Of a stretch of 46,747 nt of DNA, positions 33,060 through 41,600 are shown piece by piece; the first letter of the stretch is position 1; each line of letters opens with the position of its first letter. The notes below the pieces were generated by a model. It saw only the letters and a program-made list of their open reading frames with translations, was not told the origin of the DNA and did not search any database. Origin of the DNA: Prevotella sp. GTDB taxonomy: Bacteria; Bacteroidota; Bacteroidia; Bacteroidales; Bacteroidaceae. The stretch is taken from NCBI GenBank assembly GCA_017467535.1, contig JAFUST010000019.1:1-46747 (forward strand). Direction: 5' to 3'. A program made the position numbers and the translations under genes.

Positions 33060-34151
33060 ATGAAGTATATGTGGATGATGCTCTTCTTGCTGCTACCCCT
33101 GCTGGGTCTGGCCTATGCGGGCTGGCACGTGTGGACGCTTGTGCCCCTGCCGCGTGTGTGGCGGGCAGCCATCGTCGTGCTTGGCGTGGGCTCATTCCTG
33201 CTCATGTTCCTCAATCTGGGCCGCTTCATCGACCGCATGCCCCTCTCCGTGGCCCGTCTGTGCTACGATGTGGGCAACTCCAGCATCTTCATCCTGCTTT
33301 ATCTGGTCATGGTCTTCCTTGTGCTCGACCTGGGGCGCCTCCTGAGGCTGGTGCCGCGCGAGTGGCTGCATCAGAACTTCTACACCACGTGTGCCCTCAC
33401 CGTGGGCATCTTCGTGGTTTTCCTGCTGGGCAACATTCATTATAATAATAAGGTACGCGAGACGCTGACACTCACCACCCGGAAGCCGCTGGTCAAGCCC
33501 CTGCGGCTGGTTATGCTCAGCGACCTGCACTTGGGCTACCACAACCCCCGCAAGGAACTGGCCCGCTGGGTGGACATGATCAATGCCGAGCAGCCCGACC
33601 TGGTGCTCATTGCCGGTGACATCATCGATATCAGCGTGCGGCCGCTCGTCGAGGAGAATATGGCCGAGGAGTTCCGCCGCATCCAGGCGCCCGTCTATGC
33701 CTGTCTGGGCAACCACGAGTACTACACCGGCGAACCGCAGGCTCAGCAGTTCTACCAGGATGCTGGCATCCATCTGCTGCGCGACACCTGCCAGGTGGTG
33801 GGCGACCTGTGCCTGATAGGCCGCGATGACCGCACGAACCCCCACCGCAAGTCGGCAGGCCGGCTCTTTGCCGAGGCCGACCACTCTAAGTATACCATCG
33901 TGATGGACCATCAGCCCTACTATCTGGAGCAGGCCGAACAGGCTGGCATCGACTTCCAGTTGAGCGGCCATACGCATCGTGGTCAGGTGTGGCCCATCTC
34001 GTGGATCACTGACCGCATCTACGAGTGCTCGTGGGGCGAGCATCGGCGCGGAGCCACCCGCTACTATGTGTCCAGCGGTCTGGGTATCTGGGGCGGCAAG
34101 TTCCGCATCGGCACGCAGTCGGAGTATGTAGTGGCGACTATAGAAAATTGA
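33060..34151 (+). CDS. Membrane-anchored metallophosphoesterase
   Basis: 363 aa. About four N-terminal helices (residues 1-135), then a calcineurin-like phosphoesterase domain with MLSDLHLGYHN (DxH), LIAGDIID (GDxxD), CLGNHEYY (GNHE), MDHQP and SGHTHRGQ. It resembles YaeI/YkuE-type enzymes, some of which hydrolyse UDP-diacylglucosamine or related lipids; the substrate is not certain. The catalytic domain probably faces the cytoplasm or periplasm depending on helix count, which I cannot settle. The TGA stop lies in a heptad array. The FMN-binding gene follows by 32 bp. Confidence 0.9.
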   Translation: MKYMWMMLFLLLPLLGLAYAGWHVWTLVPLPRVWRAAIVVLGVGSFLLMFLNLGRFIDRMPLSVARLCYDVGNSSIFILLYLVMVFLVLDLGRLLRLVPREWLHQNFYTTCALTVGIFVVFLLGNIHYNNKVRETLTLTTRKPLVKPLRLVMLSDLHLGYHNPRKELARWVDMINAEQPDLVLIAGDIIDISVRPLVEENMAEEFRRIQAPVYACLGNHEYYTGEPQAQQFYQDAGIHLLRDTCQVVGDLCLIGRDDRTNPHRKSAGRLFAEADHSKYTIVMDHQPYYLEQAEQAGIDFQLSGHTHRGQVWPISWITDRIYECSWGEHRRGATRYYVSSGLGIWGGKFRIGTQSEYVVATIEN

Positions 34152-34181
34152 AGATTGAAAATTGAAGATTGAAGATTGAAG
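34147..34181. repeat. Heptanucleotide array ATTGAAG x5
   Basis: Five phased heptads (ATTGAAG/ATTGAAA) fill the gap between the phosphoesterase and the FMN-binding gene. The TGA stop of the former (34149-34151) is in the first unit. Same unit as the array at 6835-6890. Confidence 0.9.
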
Positions 34182-34183
34182 AG

Positions 34184-34579
34184 ATGAAAAAGTTTGTATT
34201 AGTATGTGCTGCCTTGGCAGTGGTGATGGTGCTGCTGACCAGCGCCAAGAAGAAAGACAACGTGATGGTGAAGGAGAACGGCGCCTATGTGGTCAACACC
34301 ACCGAACTCGGCAAAGGCGTTGACGGCTATGTAGGCCCCACGCCCCTCAAGGTGTATATCCGCAAAAACAAGGTAGAGAAGATCGAGTTCCTGCCCAACC
34401 AGGAGACACCCAAATACTGGAATGCCGCCAAGAAGCACTTGCAGAACAAGTGGGACGGCATGAAGGTCTCCGAAGCCAAGACGGCACAGGTCGACGGTCG
34501 TACGGGAGCCACTTTCTCCAGTGATGCCATCAAGGAGAACGTCCGCCTCGCCCTCGAATACTACGAGAAGAACAAATGA
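34184..34579 (+). CDS. FMN-binding domain protein (secreted)
   Basis: 131 aa from the ATG at 34184 (MKKFVLVCAALAVVMVLL), directly after the heptad array. A hydrophobic signal/anchor covers about 4-20. The FMN_bind domain ends with QVDGRTGATFSS, where Thr110 in the TGAT motif is the expected site for covalent flavinylation through a phosphoester bond, as in NqrC/RnfG. No apbE flavin transferase or Rnf/Nqr gene is in the window. Probably an extracytoplasmic electron carrier. The neighbour downstream is a sensor kinase. Confidence 0.85.
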   Translation: MKKFVLVCAALAVVMVLLTSAKKKDNVMVKENGAYVVNTTELGKGVDGYVGPTPLKVYIRKNKVEKIEFLPNQETPKYWNAAKKHLQNKWDGMKVSEAKTAQVDGRTGATFSSDAIKENVRLALEYYEKNK

Positions 34580-34607
34580 AGTGATAAGTTAGTCCAACCA
34601 GATAGAG

Positions 34608-36293
34608 ATGCATAGACTGAGAGTTTTTGTTGTTTCCTTGTCGGTGATCGTGCTGCTCGTTGCGTGCGACCGGCTGCAGCACGACGATGCGCCGGCGGTG
34701 AGTTCGTTGGCCGAGCACTTCGGCTTCTCCAAGGACCGCCCCCTCATCATGGGCATGAACACCAGTTATGCACCCCTGCAGTACGTCGACGACCAAGGTG
34801 TGCCCAGTGGCTACGACACCGAGTTCACCAAGATTCTCATGCAGCGCATGGGCATCCCCTTCACCTTCTCACCCAACCACTGGGACAAGATGTCGCCGGG
34901 CATCATCGAGGGAAAGTATGATCTGGGCATGCTCGTCTACTCCAGTTACCGCAAGGACAAGACTAACTACTCCAATGCCGTCTTCCGCCTCTACTACCAG
35001 ATAGTCTATCGCCGGGCCGACTATACGGAGTTCGATTTTCGTCATCTGAAGGGTAAACGTATAGCCTATATGAAGTCGCGTCCCATCGGAACGATGCTCA
35101 AGGAGCAAGAGGCCGTCGACGTGCCGATTACCGATCTTAGTGAGGCCTTCTCCGACCTCACCAAGGGGGAGTACGACGGCGTCATCTGCTATCGCTTCCA
35201 GGCCAAGTACAACATCAGCCAGATGGGACTGGAGCAGGTGCTCCAGACCGATGAACTCTCGCTCGAGCCGCGCGAATACTGCTATGCCAGTAGCAATGCT
35301 GAACTCATCGACTCCATCAATGTTGAACTCCGGCGCATGGAGGCTGCAGGCATCATCGACGAGGTCTATGGCCAGGAGGTCGTGTCGCAGTTTGACATCA
35401 TCACCATCCCCACCTGGGTGTGGGCCTTGCTCATCGTGCTCACCTTCCTCTTCCTGCTCATCTTCGGCCTCAACCGCTATATGCTCAGTAAGCGCCTGCA
35501 ACTGGCCTACGACCAGATGGCGGAGAAGAACGACGCCCTCCAGGTGGCCAACGCCCGTGCCGAAGAGTCCACTCGCATGAAGAGTGCCTTCATCAAGCAG
35601 ATATCCCACGAGATACGCACGCCGCTCAACATCCTCAGCGGCTTCACCCAACTGCTGGCCGAGCCCTCCGGTGTGCTCAGCGATGCCGACAAGGCCGAGG
35701 CCTCTCAGAAAGTGCTGGAGAGTACCGACCGTATCACCGGACTGGTGGACAAGATGCTCGAACTCTCTGAGATCAGCAGCCAGACCGTGCTGGAGCGTGC
35801 CGACGAGGTGACACCCCTGCGCATTGCCCAGGAGGCCGTCATGGCCTCTGGCATCGATGAGGCTCGCCATCTTTCGTTCAACGTACAGACTGAGGTCGGT
35901 GCCGAGGTGCCTTTCCGCACCAATCTGCGTTCGGCTGTCCGCATCGTCGAGTTGCTGCTCGACAATGCCCGCAAGTTCACCCGCCCCGCCGAGGCCTATC
36001 TGGCGCAGACAGAACAGGAGTCCGAGCGGAAGGAGCGCGTCACGATGACCGTCTCCCAGTCTGGCGGCGTGGTTCGTTTTGCGGTAGAAGATACCGGCAT
36101 CGGCGTACCCCGTCAGGAGGCCGAGCATATCTTCGATGAGTTCGTCCAACTCGACGAATACTACGACGGCACCGGCATCGGCCTCGCCGTAGCCCGTAGC
36201 CAGGCCCGCCGCCTTGGTGGCGATGTTGTCCTCGACACCACCTACACCACCGGTGCCCGCTTCATCTTCACTTTGGACGGCGCAAACTCATAA
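34608..36293 (+). CDS. Sensor histidine kinase with periplasmic SBP_bac_3 domain
   Basis: 561 aa, BvgS-like. The N-terminal hydrophobic segment ends in LLVAC (Cys20), resembling a lipobox. A solute-binding-protein-3 domain covers about 45-265 (MGMNTSYAPLQYVDDQGVPSGYDTEF). One helix follows at about 277-297, then a coiled coil, HisKA with His334 (IKQISHEIRTPL) and HATPase (LDNARKFTRP, VEDTGIGVP, GTGIGLAVA). It should sense a small polar ligand, such as an amino acid, outside the cell. No receiver domain and no response regulator is adjacent, so the partner is encoded elsewhere. The stop lies in a heptad array shared with the convergent gene. Confidence 0.92.
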   Translation: MHRLRVFVVSLSVIVLLVACDRLQHDDAPAVSSLAEHFGFSKDRPLIMGMNTSYAPLQYVDDQGVPSGYDTEFTKILMQRMGIPFTFSPNHWDKMSPGIIEGKYDLGMLVYSSYRKDKTNYSNAVFRLYYQIVYRRADYTEFDFRHLKGKRIAYMKSRPIGTMLKEQEAVDVPITDLSEAFSDLTKGEYDGVICYRFQAKYNISQMGLEQVLQTDELSLEPREYCYASSNAELIDSINVELRRMEAAGIIDEVYGQEVVSQFDIITIPTWVWALLIVLTFLFLLIFGLNRYMLSKRLQLAYDQMAEKNDALQVANARAEESTRMKSAFIKQISHEIRTPLNILSGFTQLLAEPSGVLSDADKAEASQKVLESTDRITGLVDKMLELSEISSQTVLERADEVTPLRIAQEAVMASGIDEARHLSFNVQTEVGAEVPFRTNLRSAVRIVELLLDNARKFTRPAEAYLAQTEQESERKERVTMTVSQSGGVVRFAVEDTGIGVPRQEAEHIFDEFVQLDEYYDGTGIGLAVARSQARRLGGDVVLDTTYTTGARFIFTLDGANS

Positions 36294-36339
36294 ACTCATA
36301 ACTCATCACTTCTCACTCATCACTTCTCACTCATCACTC
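36284..36339. repeat. Heptanucleotide array between convergent genes
   Basis: The ACTCATAA-like units and the 14-bp units CACTTCTCACTCAT (two heptads each) run without a break. The sensor kinase stop (TAA, 36291-36293) and, on the other strand, the last codons (GSDE) and TGA of the carbonic anhydrase gene are all inside the array. Confidence 0.8.
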
Positions 36340-36836
36340 CCAATGTACACTTTGGAATACTGCACATAGTGTGCGGCATTATCCGTCTGCCCTGGGCGAG
36401 TCGGCTTGATGTATTTGGCCGGCACGCCGCCCCATATCTCGCGGGGCGGAATCTTCGTGTTCTGCAGCACCAGGGCGCCGGCCGCCACGATGGCCCCCTC
36501 GCCAATCTCGCAACCATCCAGCAGCGTGCTGCCCATGCCGATCAGAGCCCCGTCGTGTATGGTGCAGGCGTGCACCGTCACGTTGTGCCCTATGGTCACG
36601 TCGCTGCCTATGTGCACCGGCCCCGTCTCGTGGGTCACGTGTATGCAGGAACCGTCCTGCACGTTCGTCCTGTCGCCGATGGTGATGGGAGCCACGTCAC
36701 CCCTCACCACCGCATTGAACCACACCGAGCATTCGTCGCCCATCACTACGTCTCCCACAATCGTGGCGTTCTCGCTGAAGTAGCAGTCCTTGCCCCACCG
36801 GGGCTCCAGACCCTTATAAGATTTGATTAGTGCCAT
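36327..36836 (-). CDS. Gamma carbonic anhydrase family protein
   Basis: 169 aa left-handed beta-helix (hexapeptide repeats): ATIVGDVVMGDECSVWFNAVVRGDVAPITIGDRTNVQDGSCIHV. The zinc-binding histidines are H-T-H-x5-H-like in IHVTHETGPVHIGSDVTIGHNVTVHACTIHDG. Close to PaaY/YrdA proteins, many of which lack proven carbonic anhydrase activity. The start overlaps a promoter region that is partly duplicated 1.1 kb away (37913-37942). The C-terminus comes from a heptad repeat. Confidence 0.9.
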   Translation of the reverse strand: MALIKSYKGLEPRWGKDCYFSENATIVGDVVMGDECSVWFNAVVRGDVAPITIGDRTNVQDGSCIHVTHETGPVHIGSDVTIGHNVTVHACTIHDGALIGMGSTLLDGCEIGEGAIVAAGALVLQNTKIPPREIWGGVPAKYIKPTRPGQTDNAAHYVQYSKVYIGSDE

Positions 36837-36853
36837 AGTGGGGGCAAAGGTAC
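36824..36853. repeat. Direct repeat, left copy (carbonic anhydrase 5' end and promoter)
   Basis: TGATTAGTGCCATAGTGGGG followed by GCAAAGGTAC covers the first codons of the carbonic anhydrase gene and its -7 box (36844-36852, TACCTTTGC on the minus strand). A diverged copy lies at 37913-37942, beyond the TA-like pair. Confidence 0.75.
36844..36852 (-). promoter_or_regulatory. Promoter -7 box for carbonic anhydrase gene
   Basis: On the minus strand TACCTTTGC, ending 7 bp before the ATG (36836), so the leader is almost absent. Confidence 0.68.
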
Positions 36854-36990
36854 AAAATAATTCTCAAATAATTCCTTTTTTATTTGTTTCTCTGCTCGCT
36901 TATTCGTGGAATCAGTGGGATTTTTTCTGATTACCAACTTATTCGTTTCGAATATATTAAACATAAAAGTTGATTTTCTTGCCAAATTAT

Positions 36991-37022
36991 TTGGAAGAAT
37001 CAACTTTTATGCTTATTTTTGC
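36991..37022 (+). promoter_or_regulatory. Promoter (-33 TTGG and -7 box) for TA-like pair
   Basis: TTGGAAG from 36991, a 20-bp spacer after TTG, then TATTTTTGC at 37014-37022. The first ATG is at 37042. Same -33 context (TTGGAAG) as licD. Confidence 0.74.
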
Positions 37023-37041
37023 AGCGCAAATTAGTAATGAT

Positions 37042-37524
37042 ATGGAAAGAAACCTACTGATAGAACTGCTGGAAGATAGTGAGAAGGTTAGTCTCTATTC
37101 GCCCCACTTTGAGGGTGAGGAGTACTCAGAATTTGAGAAATTTCTTTTGACCTATAAAGACACATATCCTGATGATGTGCGCCAGTTAGTCTACAGGCTG
37201 GATATTATCAAGCGCGACGGTGCACGGGACATGCACTTCCGCTATGAAGGAACAAGACGTGACAGGGTGATGGCTTTGCCCTCGCATCTTGAAACCACAT
37301 CGCTTCGACTATACTTGTTGAACATACAGGCGAAGATATTGATTCTGGGAAACGGTGGGTTGAAACGTACAGCCACATACGAAGAGGATGAGAACCTGCA
37401 CCGGCAGGTGAGGACGCTTCAGAAAATTGACATTGAGTTGAAGCAGAGAGAAAAGCAAAAGGTGATAGTTGTGACTGGCACGGAACTGCTGGGCGAACTG
37501 TCGTTCTCAATAGATGACGAATAA
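37042..37524 (+). CDS. Putative toxin of a HigBA-like pair
   Basis: 160 aa from the ATG at 37042 (MERNLLIELLEDSEKVSLYSP); earlier in-frame codons overlap the promoter. I do not recognise the family with certainty. What suggests a RelE/HigB-like toxin: small size, position 14 bp before an XRE-type regulator (toxin-first order, as in higBA), and a central stretch RRDRVMALPSHLETTSLRLYLLNIQAKILILGNGGLKRTATY that resembles the strand-rich core with a K-(R/K)-T element. The region is AT-richer than its neighbours. It could instead be a regulator-associated protein of another kind. Confidence 0.6.
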   Translation: MERNLLIELLEDSEKVSLYSPHFEGEEYSEFEKFLLTYKDTYPDDVRQLVYRLDIIKRDGARDMHFRYEGTRRDRVMALPSHLETTSLRLYLLNIQAKILILGNGGLKRTATYEEDENLHRQVRTLQKIDIELKQREKQKVIVVTGTELLGELSFSIDDE

Positions 37525-37538
37525 AAAAGGAGGTAACG

Positions 37539-37862
37539 ATGAAGACGAACAGGATTATGGATGAGATTCGCGGTACGATCTCACCGGAGATGAAACTTCA
37601 GATGGAACTGTCTGTAGCCATTGCCAACCGTATTTACGAAATACTTGAGGCAAAGGGTATGTCGCAGAAGGATTTTGCGCATTTGTTGGGCAAAACGGAG
37701 ACGGAAGTGAGCCGATGGCTGTCAGGCACTCACAACCTGACAATGGCTACAATCTGCAAGATTTCCGTTGCACTTGGCGAGGACATTATCAAGGTGGCGG
37801 ACTATACCGCAGAGCCTACATACGACTTTGAACCTCTGGTGGCCGCAGAGTCGGCATACTGA
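37539..37862 (+). CDS. XRE-family HTH protein, putative antitoxin
   Basis: 107 aa. An HTH_3 domain covers about residues 40-85: GMSQKDFAHLLGKTETEVSRWLSGTHNLTMATICKISVALGEDI. A helical N-terminal arm precedes it (MDEIRGTISPEMKLQMELSVAIANRIYEIL). The short C-terminal tail (TYDFEPLVAAESAY) could wrap a partner. An AGGAGG ribosome site lies before the ATG (AAAAAAGGAGGTAACG). Probably autorepresses the promoter at 36991-37022 and neutralises the upstream gene product; both are inferred. Confidence 0.8.
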   Translation: MKTNRIMDEIRGTISPEMKLQMELSVAIANRIYEILEAKGMSQKDFAHLLGKTETEVSRWLSGTHNLTMATICKISVALGEDIIKVADYTAEPTYDFEPLVAAESAY

Positions 37863-37912
37863 AACGGGATACAAAAAAATCTGAAGTTTACTGTTCTATA
37901 TTCGCTTAATAC

Positions 37913-37942
37913 TGATTAGTGTCATAGTGGGGTCAGAGGTAA
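37913..37942. repeat. Direct repeat, right copy (decayed promoter fragment)
   Basis: TGATTAGTGTCATAGTGGGG, then TCAGAGGTAA: 19/20 identical to the left copy over its first 20 bp, then diverging. The -7 box is destroyed here. Together the two copies bracket the TA-like cassette. Confidence 0.7.
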
Positions 37943-38002
37943 TACAAACCGGATGAAAAGCCAAATTTATCTGGGTATTTCCAATTTTTTTCTTAAATTT
38001 CT

Positions 38003-38033
38003 TTGCAGATTCAGAATTAATGTTTATCTTTGC
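38003..38033 (+). promoter_or_regulatory. Promoter (-33 TTG and -7 box) for MBG surface protein
   Basis: TTTG ending at 38005, a 19-bp spacer, then TATCTTTGC at 38025-38033. Transcription should start near 38040, leaving a leader of about 570 nt before the ATG at 38610. Confidence 0.7.
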
Positions 38034-38609
38034 ACCCGAAATGCCTGCTCATGAGAGGGTGGGCACGTTAAAATAACATCGATGGAACGAGACCTGAGGG
38101 CAGTTGTACGCCCAGTCTTGAAAGGACGTTTTCTTAACGTTACTGTCTGTACGTTCAAATCTAGCAACTTTGAATCTTAATGCAGCGGTGATGCAACTGA
38201 GACGTCTACGTATGGGTTGATTTTATATCTCCTTGCGGCCATAATTCCCTTCTTATATATAATAAGGTGTATGCCACAAGATGGGCATATTGTCTTTGTG
38301 TATATAGACCAGTCGGGTGTATGTGTGCCGTAGTGTGTGCATATATATCGCTCGGCGTGGGCAGGCTTTACGTTGCTTATCCTCATTAAGGGGCAATGCT
38401 AGAGCCTGAACGTAGGGATAAGCGCGGAGAGACATTACTCCCACGTCTTTTTTGTTTCCGTATGTTTAGCATTGAGTAGATTCGTCGGCAGGGGAGTGTC
38501 GGCAAGCACCTCCGTGTGCTCATCTCAAAGCAATTGTTGGGAAACAAAGAAGACAAGATATCATTTTTATCAATTAATCATTTTATTAACAAATTAAAAA
38601 CATTTACGT
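38034..38609 (+). promoter_or_regulatory. Long structured 5' leader of the MBG surface protein
   Basis: About 570 nt with no credible ORF. Local hairpins include TATGCC/GGCATA at about 38270-38298. A large closed domain spans CGTGGG (38356-38361) to CCCACG (38440-38445). Within it two helices are interleaved: TACGTT (38369-38374) with AACGTA (38409-38414), and GCTTATCC (38375-38382) with GGATAAGC (38416-38423), a pseudoknot order. The closing strand runs straight into a U-rich tract, so the domain could act as a terminator. That tract, TTTGTTTCC (38451-38459), can instead pair with GGAAACAAA (38540-38548). This suggests attenuation or an RNA switch; I cannot match it to a named RNA family. 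Confidence 0.55.
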
Positions 38610-41600
38610 ATGAAAAGAAATTTTCTTATTCTAATGTTGATGGCATTGTTGCCGTTAGGAGGTTGGGCGGTATCCTTGGATCCTAACAACTTCTCCGCAG
38701 GTAATATTACTTACGGAACGGCTGCACTTCCTGACATCGTGGTTGCTCAAAATACCTATCAAGCAACCGACTACGCAGTGGACGATACTCAGTTCTTTAC
38801 TGATGCTAATGGTGGCGGAGCAACTCCAATAACGAACCTGCCAACCACAGATATCGGCCATTACTGGATTAAGGTTTGTGGTGCTGGTCAAACCTATAGT
38901 CCCTCTCAGGTTTTCTATGTAGACTTCTGGATCAACGCTGCTACGCTTACGGCAAACGACGTGGCTGACTTTGCTTCTGAAACATTCACTGGCAGTCAGA
39001 TTAAGCCGTCTACAACTGGCAAGGTAACTTTCAATAACGTAACGCTGGTTGAGAAACAAGACTATACCGTGGAGTATGGTGCAAATCTTAACCAGGGTAA
39101 TGCTGTCGGTACTGTGAAAATTAAAGGTATGGGTAACTTTACCACCGCTAATAATAATGCAGGTGTACAGAAGACCTTTACTATCGACAAGCGCACACTG
39201 GCTAGCGTGTCCGTTGGATCTATTTCCAACCAGACCTATGCTTATGGTGAGGCTATCACTCCTGTTCTGACCGTGACTGGTCTTGATGCAGAATCACACA
39301 ATTACACTCTTGAAGTTTCTGATTATGAAGTGAATTATAATAATTCAAACAAGAGCGTGAGCCAGAATGGTGCTGTGGGCGTGCTGACTGCTGCTCAGAA
39401 CGGTAACTTCACTTTCCCCGCTGCTGAAAATGTACAGAACGCTACCTTCACTATTTCTCCTAAGAATCTGTCTGATGATGATGTTGCCATTACTGCAATC
39501 GCTGCTCAAGGTTATACGGGTGCTGCTGTGGAGCCTGCTCCTGAAACAAAATGGACGATTGGACAGACTGCTAACAATATCAGTGGTTTCTTGAAGGCTT
39601 CTTATGATAACAATACTGTCGTTGGCTTGGCTACGGTTACAGTGGCTCCTGATTCTGAGGTTCAAGGTTATGAAAACTACACTGGTACGAAGTCTATCAA
39701 CTTTGTTATCTCTGCTGCCGACATCTCTGCTGCTACCATTCAATTTGGTCAGGACTACCCCCAAGGCGGTTACACCTATGATGGTACTTCCAAAGAACCC
39801 ACAATTACTGTGACCCTCAATAATAACACTCTGGTAAAGGATAAAGACTACACTGTTGCTTATACAAACAATAAGAACGTGGGTACGGGTGTCGTTACTA
39901 TCACTGGTAAAGGAAACTATGCCTCTGTTGACGCTCAGTCACAGCCTAAGACGAAGTCTGAAAACTTCGCTATCAATAAGCGTGTACTGGCTCTGACTGC
40001 TTCTGACGAAGTATCGACAACCTTCGGCATCGAACCCAACCTGAAAAATGTTGTCACGACAAATGTTGTAAGTGGAGAGGATATTGGTGGTATCATTACG
40101 ACTACTGTATGGGAAGACCAGGCTTGCACAACTACGCAGGTTAATGACCTCGCCACTCTTCAGGCAGGTACGACATACTACATCAAGGCCGTTTGGGCAA
40201 CGAATCCTGCTCCCCAACAAATTCCTGAGGGACATACCGCTGATGAATATGATACTGAGGAACAGGAGGCTGCTCGCGCTAACTATGACACCAATAACCA
40301 GACCTTTGAAGAAGGTGAAATCACTGTTACTGCTGCTACCCTGAGAATTGTTCCTGATAATCAGGTTAAGACTTATGGTATGGCTGATCCTGCTCTTACC
40401 TATAAGGTATATAATGGTGAAACACAGGTATCTCAGGGTACATCGGGTACTGACAACAACTTCTTCACTGTCAGCCCTGTCTTAACAAGAGCAGAAGGAA
40501 ATGATGTAGTTAATGGTGGTTATGCTATTTCCGTTCAGAATCAAAGTGGTCAAGGGGCTGCCGCAGCCGCTAACTATACTCTGACCTATGAAACTGGTAC
40601 ACTGACTATCAATAAGTTTGATATCACTATTACCGCTAATCCTCAGACTATTCTCTATGGTAGCGAGCCTAACACTGCAACCCTGTTCAACTCTAAGGTT
40701 AAGACCGTAAATGGTAATGGTGAGGAAGTGGACGGCGACTTGGTGACTGTCACAATCTCTCCCCTTCAGTTGGCTGATCAAACTCTCATCGATCGTACGA
40801 CTCTCGGCCTGACTCTTACATGGGACAATAATATTTCTATCGGCAACCATACTGGTGCTCTGGTTCCTGTTATCACAAATACCAACTTCAATCCTTCTTA
40901 TGTGCCTGGCGACGTCGAAGTGAAGGGTGATGCCTCAATCACTCTCGGTAAGGATGCTGCAAATGATGCAACTACCATTTCAAACTACAATGGCAAGCCG
41001 GTTAAGGTGAAGATGAACTTCGCGAACCGTAGCGGTCAGACTCTTGTTGAAGCCCGTTCATGGGATGCAGAGTACTGGAACTCACTCGTTCTGCCGTTCG
41101 ACATCTCTGTTGCAGACCTCTCTAAGGTTCTTGGCTATGCTATAGTGAATGTATTCAATGGCGCTCATAAAGATGCCAGCGATCAAATCATTGTCGACTT
41201 TAAGTTGACTATGAAGGGTGGCAATGGCTCTGATGATGTTCTGAAGGCTAACAAGCCTATCGTTCTGAAGACCGCCAATGCTATCGACCTTAATCAGGAT
41301 TATGATTTCGGCACTCAGACTATTGTTGCTCCTGCTTCGGCTGCTGACCTAACGGTTTCTGTAGAGAAGGGTGGTAAGACCACTTCGTTCATCGGTACTT
41401 ATGGTCAGAAGGCAATTACAAATGCAGATAATGGCTATCTTTGGTTCCTCATGGGTAACTATCGTAATGCAACAACAGGCTCAGAGTGGGCTCGCATTAC
41501 ATCTGCGAACACATGGAATGTGGTTCCGTTTGCCGCCTATGCCGATCTTTCCGAAATGTATACCTCTGGTGCTCGTGGCGTGATCTTCAATATGCAGGAA

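Noticed and set aside
38034-38460. Leader as 6S RNA, tmRNA or RNase P RNA
   Set aside because: I see none of their conserved cores (no tag ORF or tRNA-like ends of tmRNA, no RNase P P4 motif), and the sequence sits directly in front of a coding gene.
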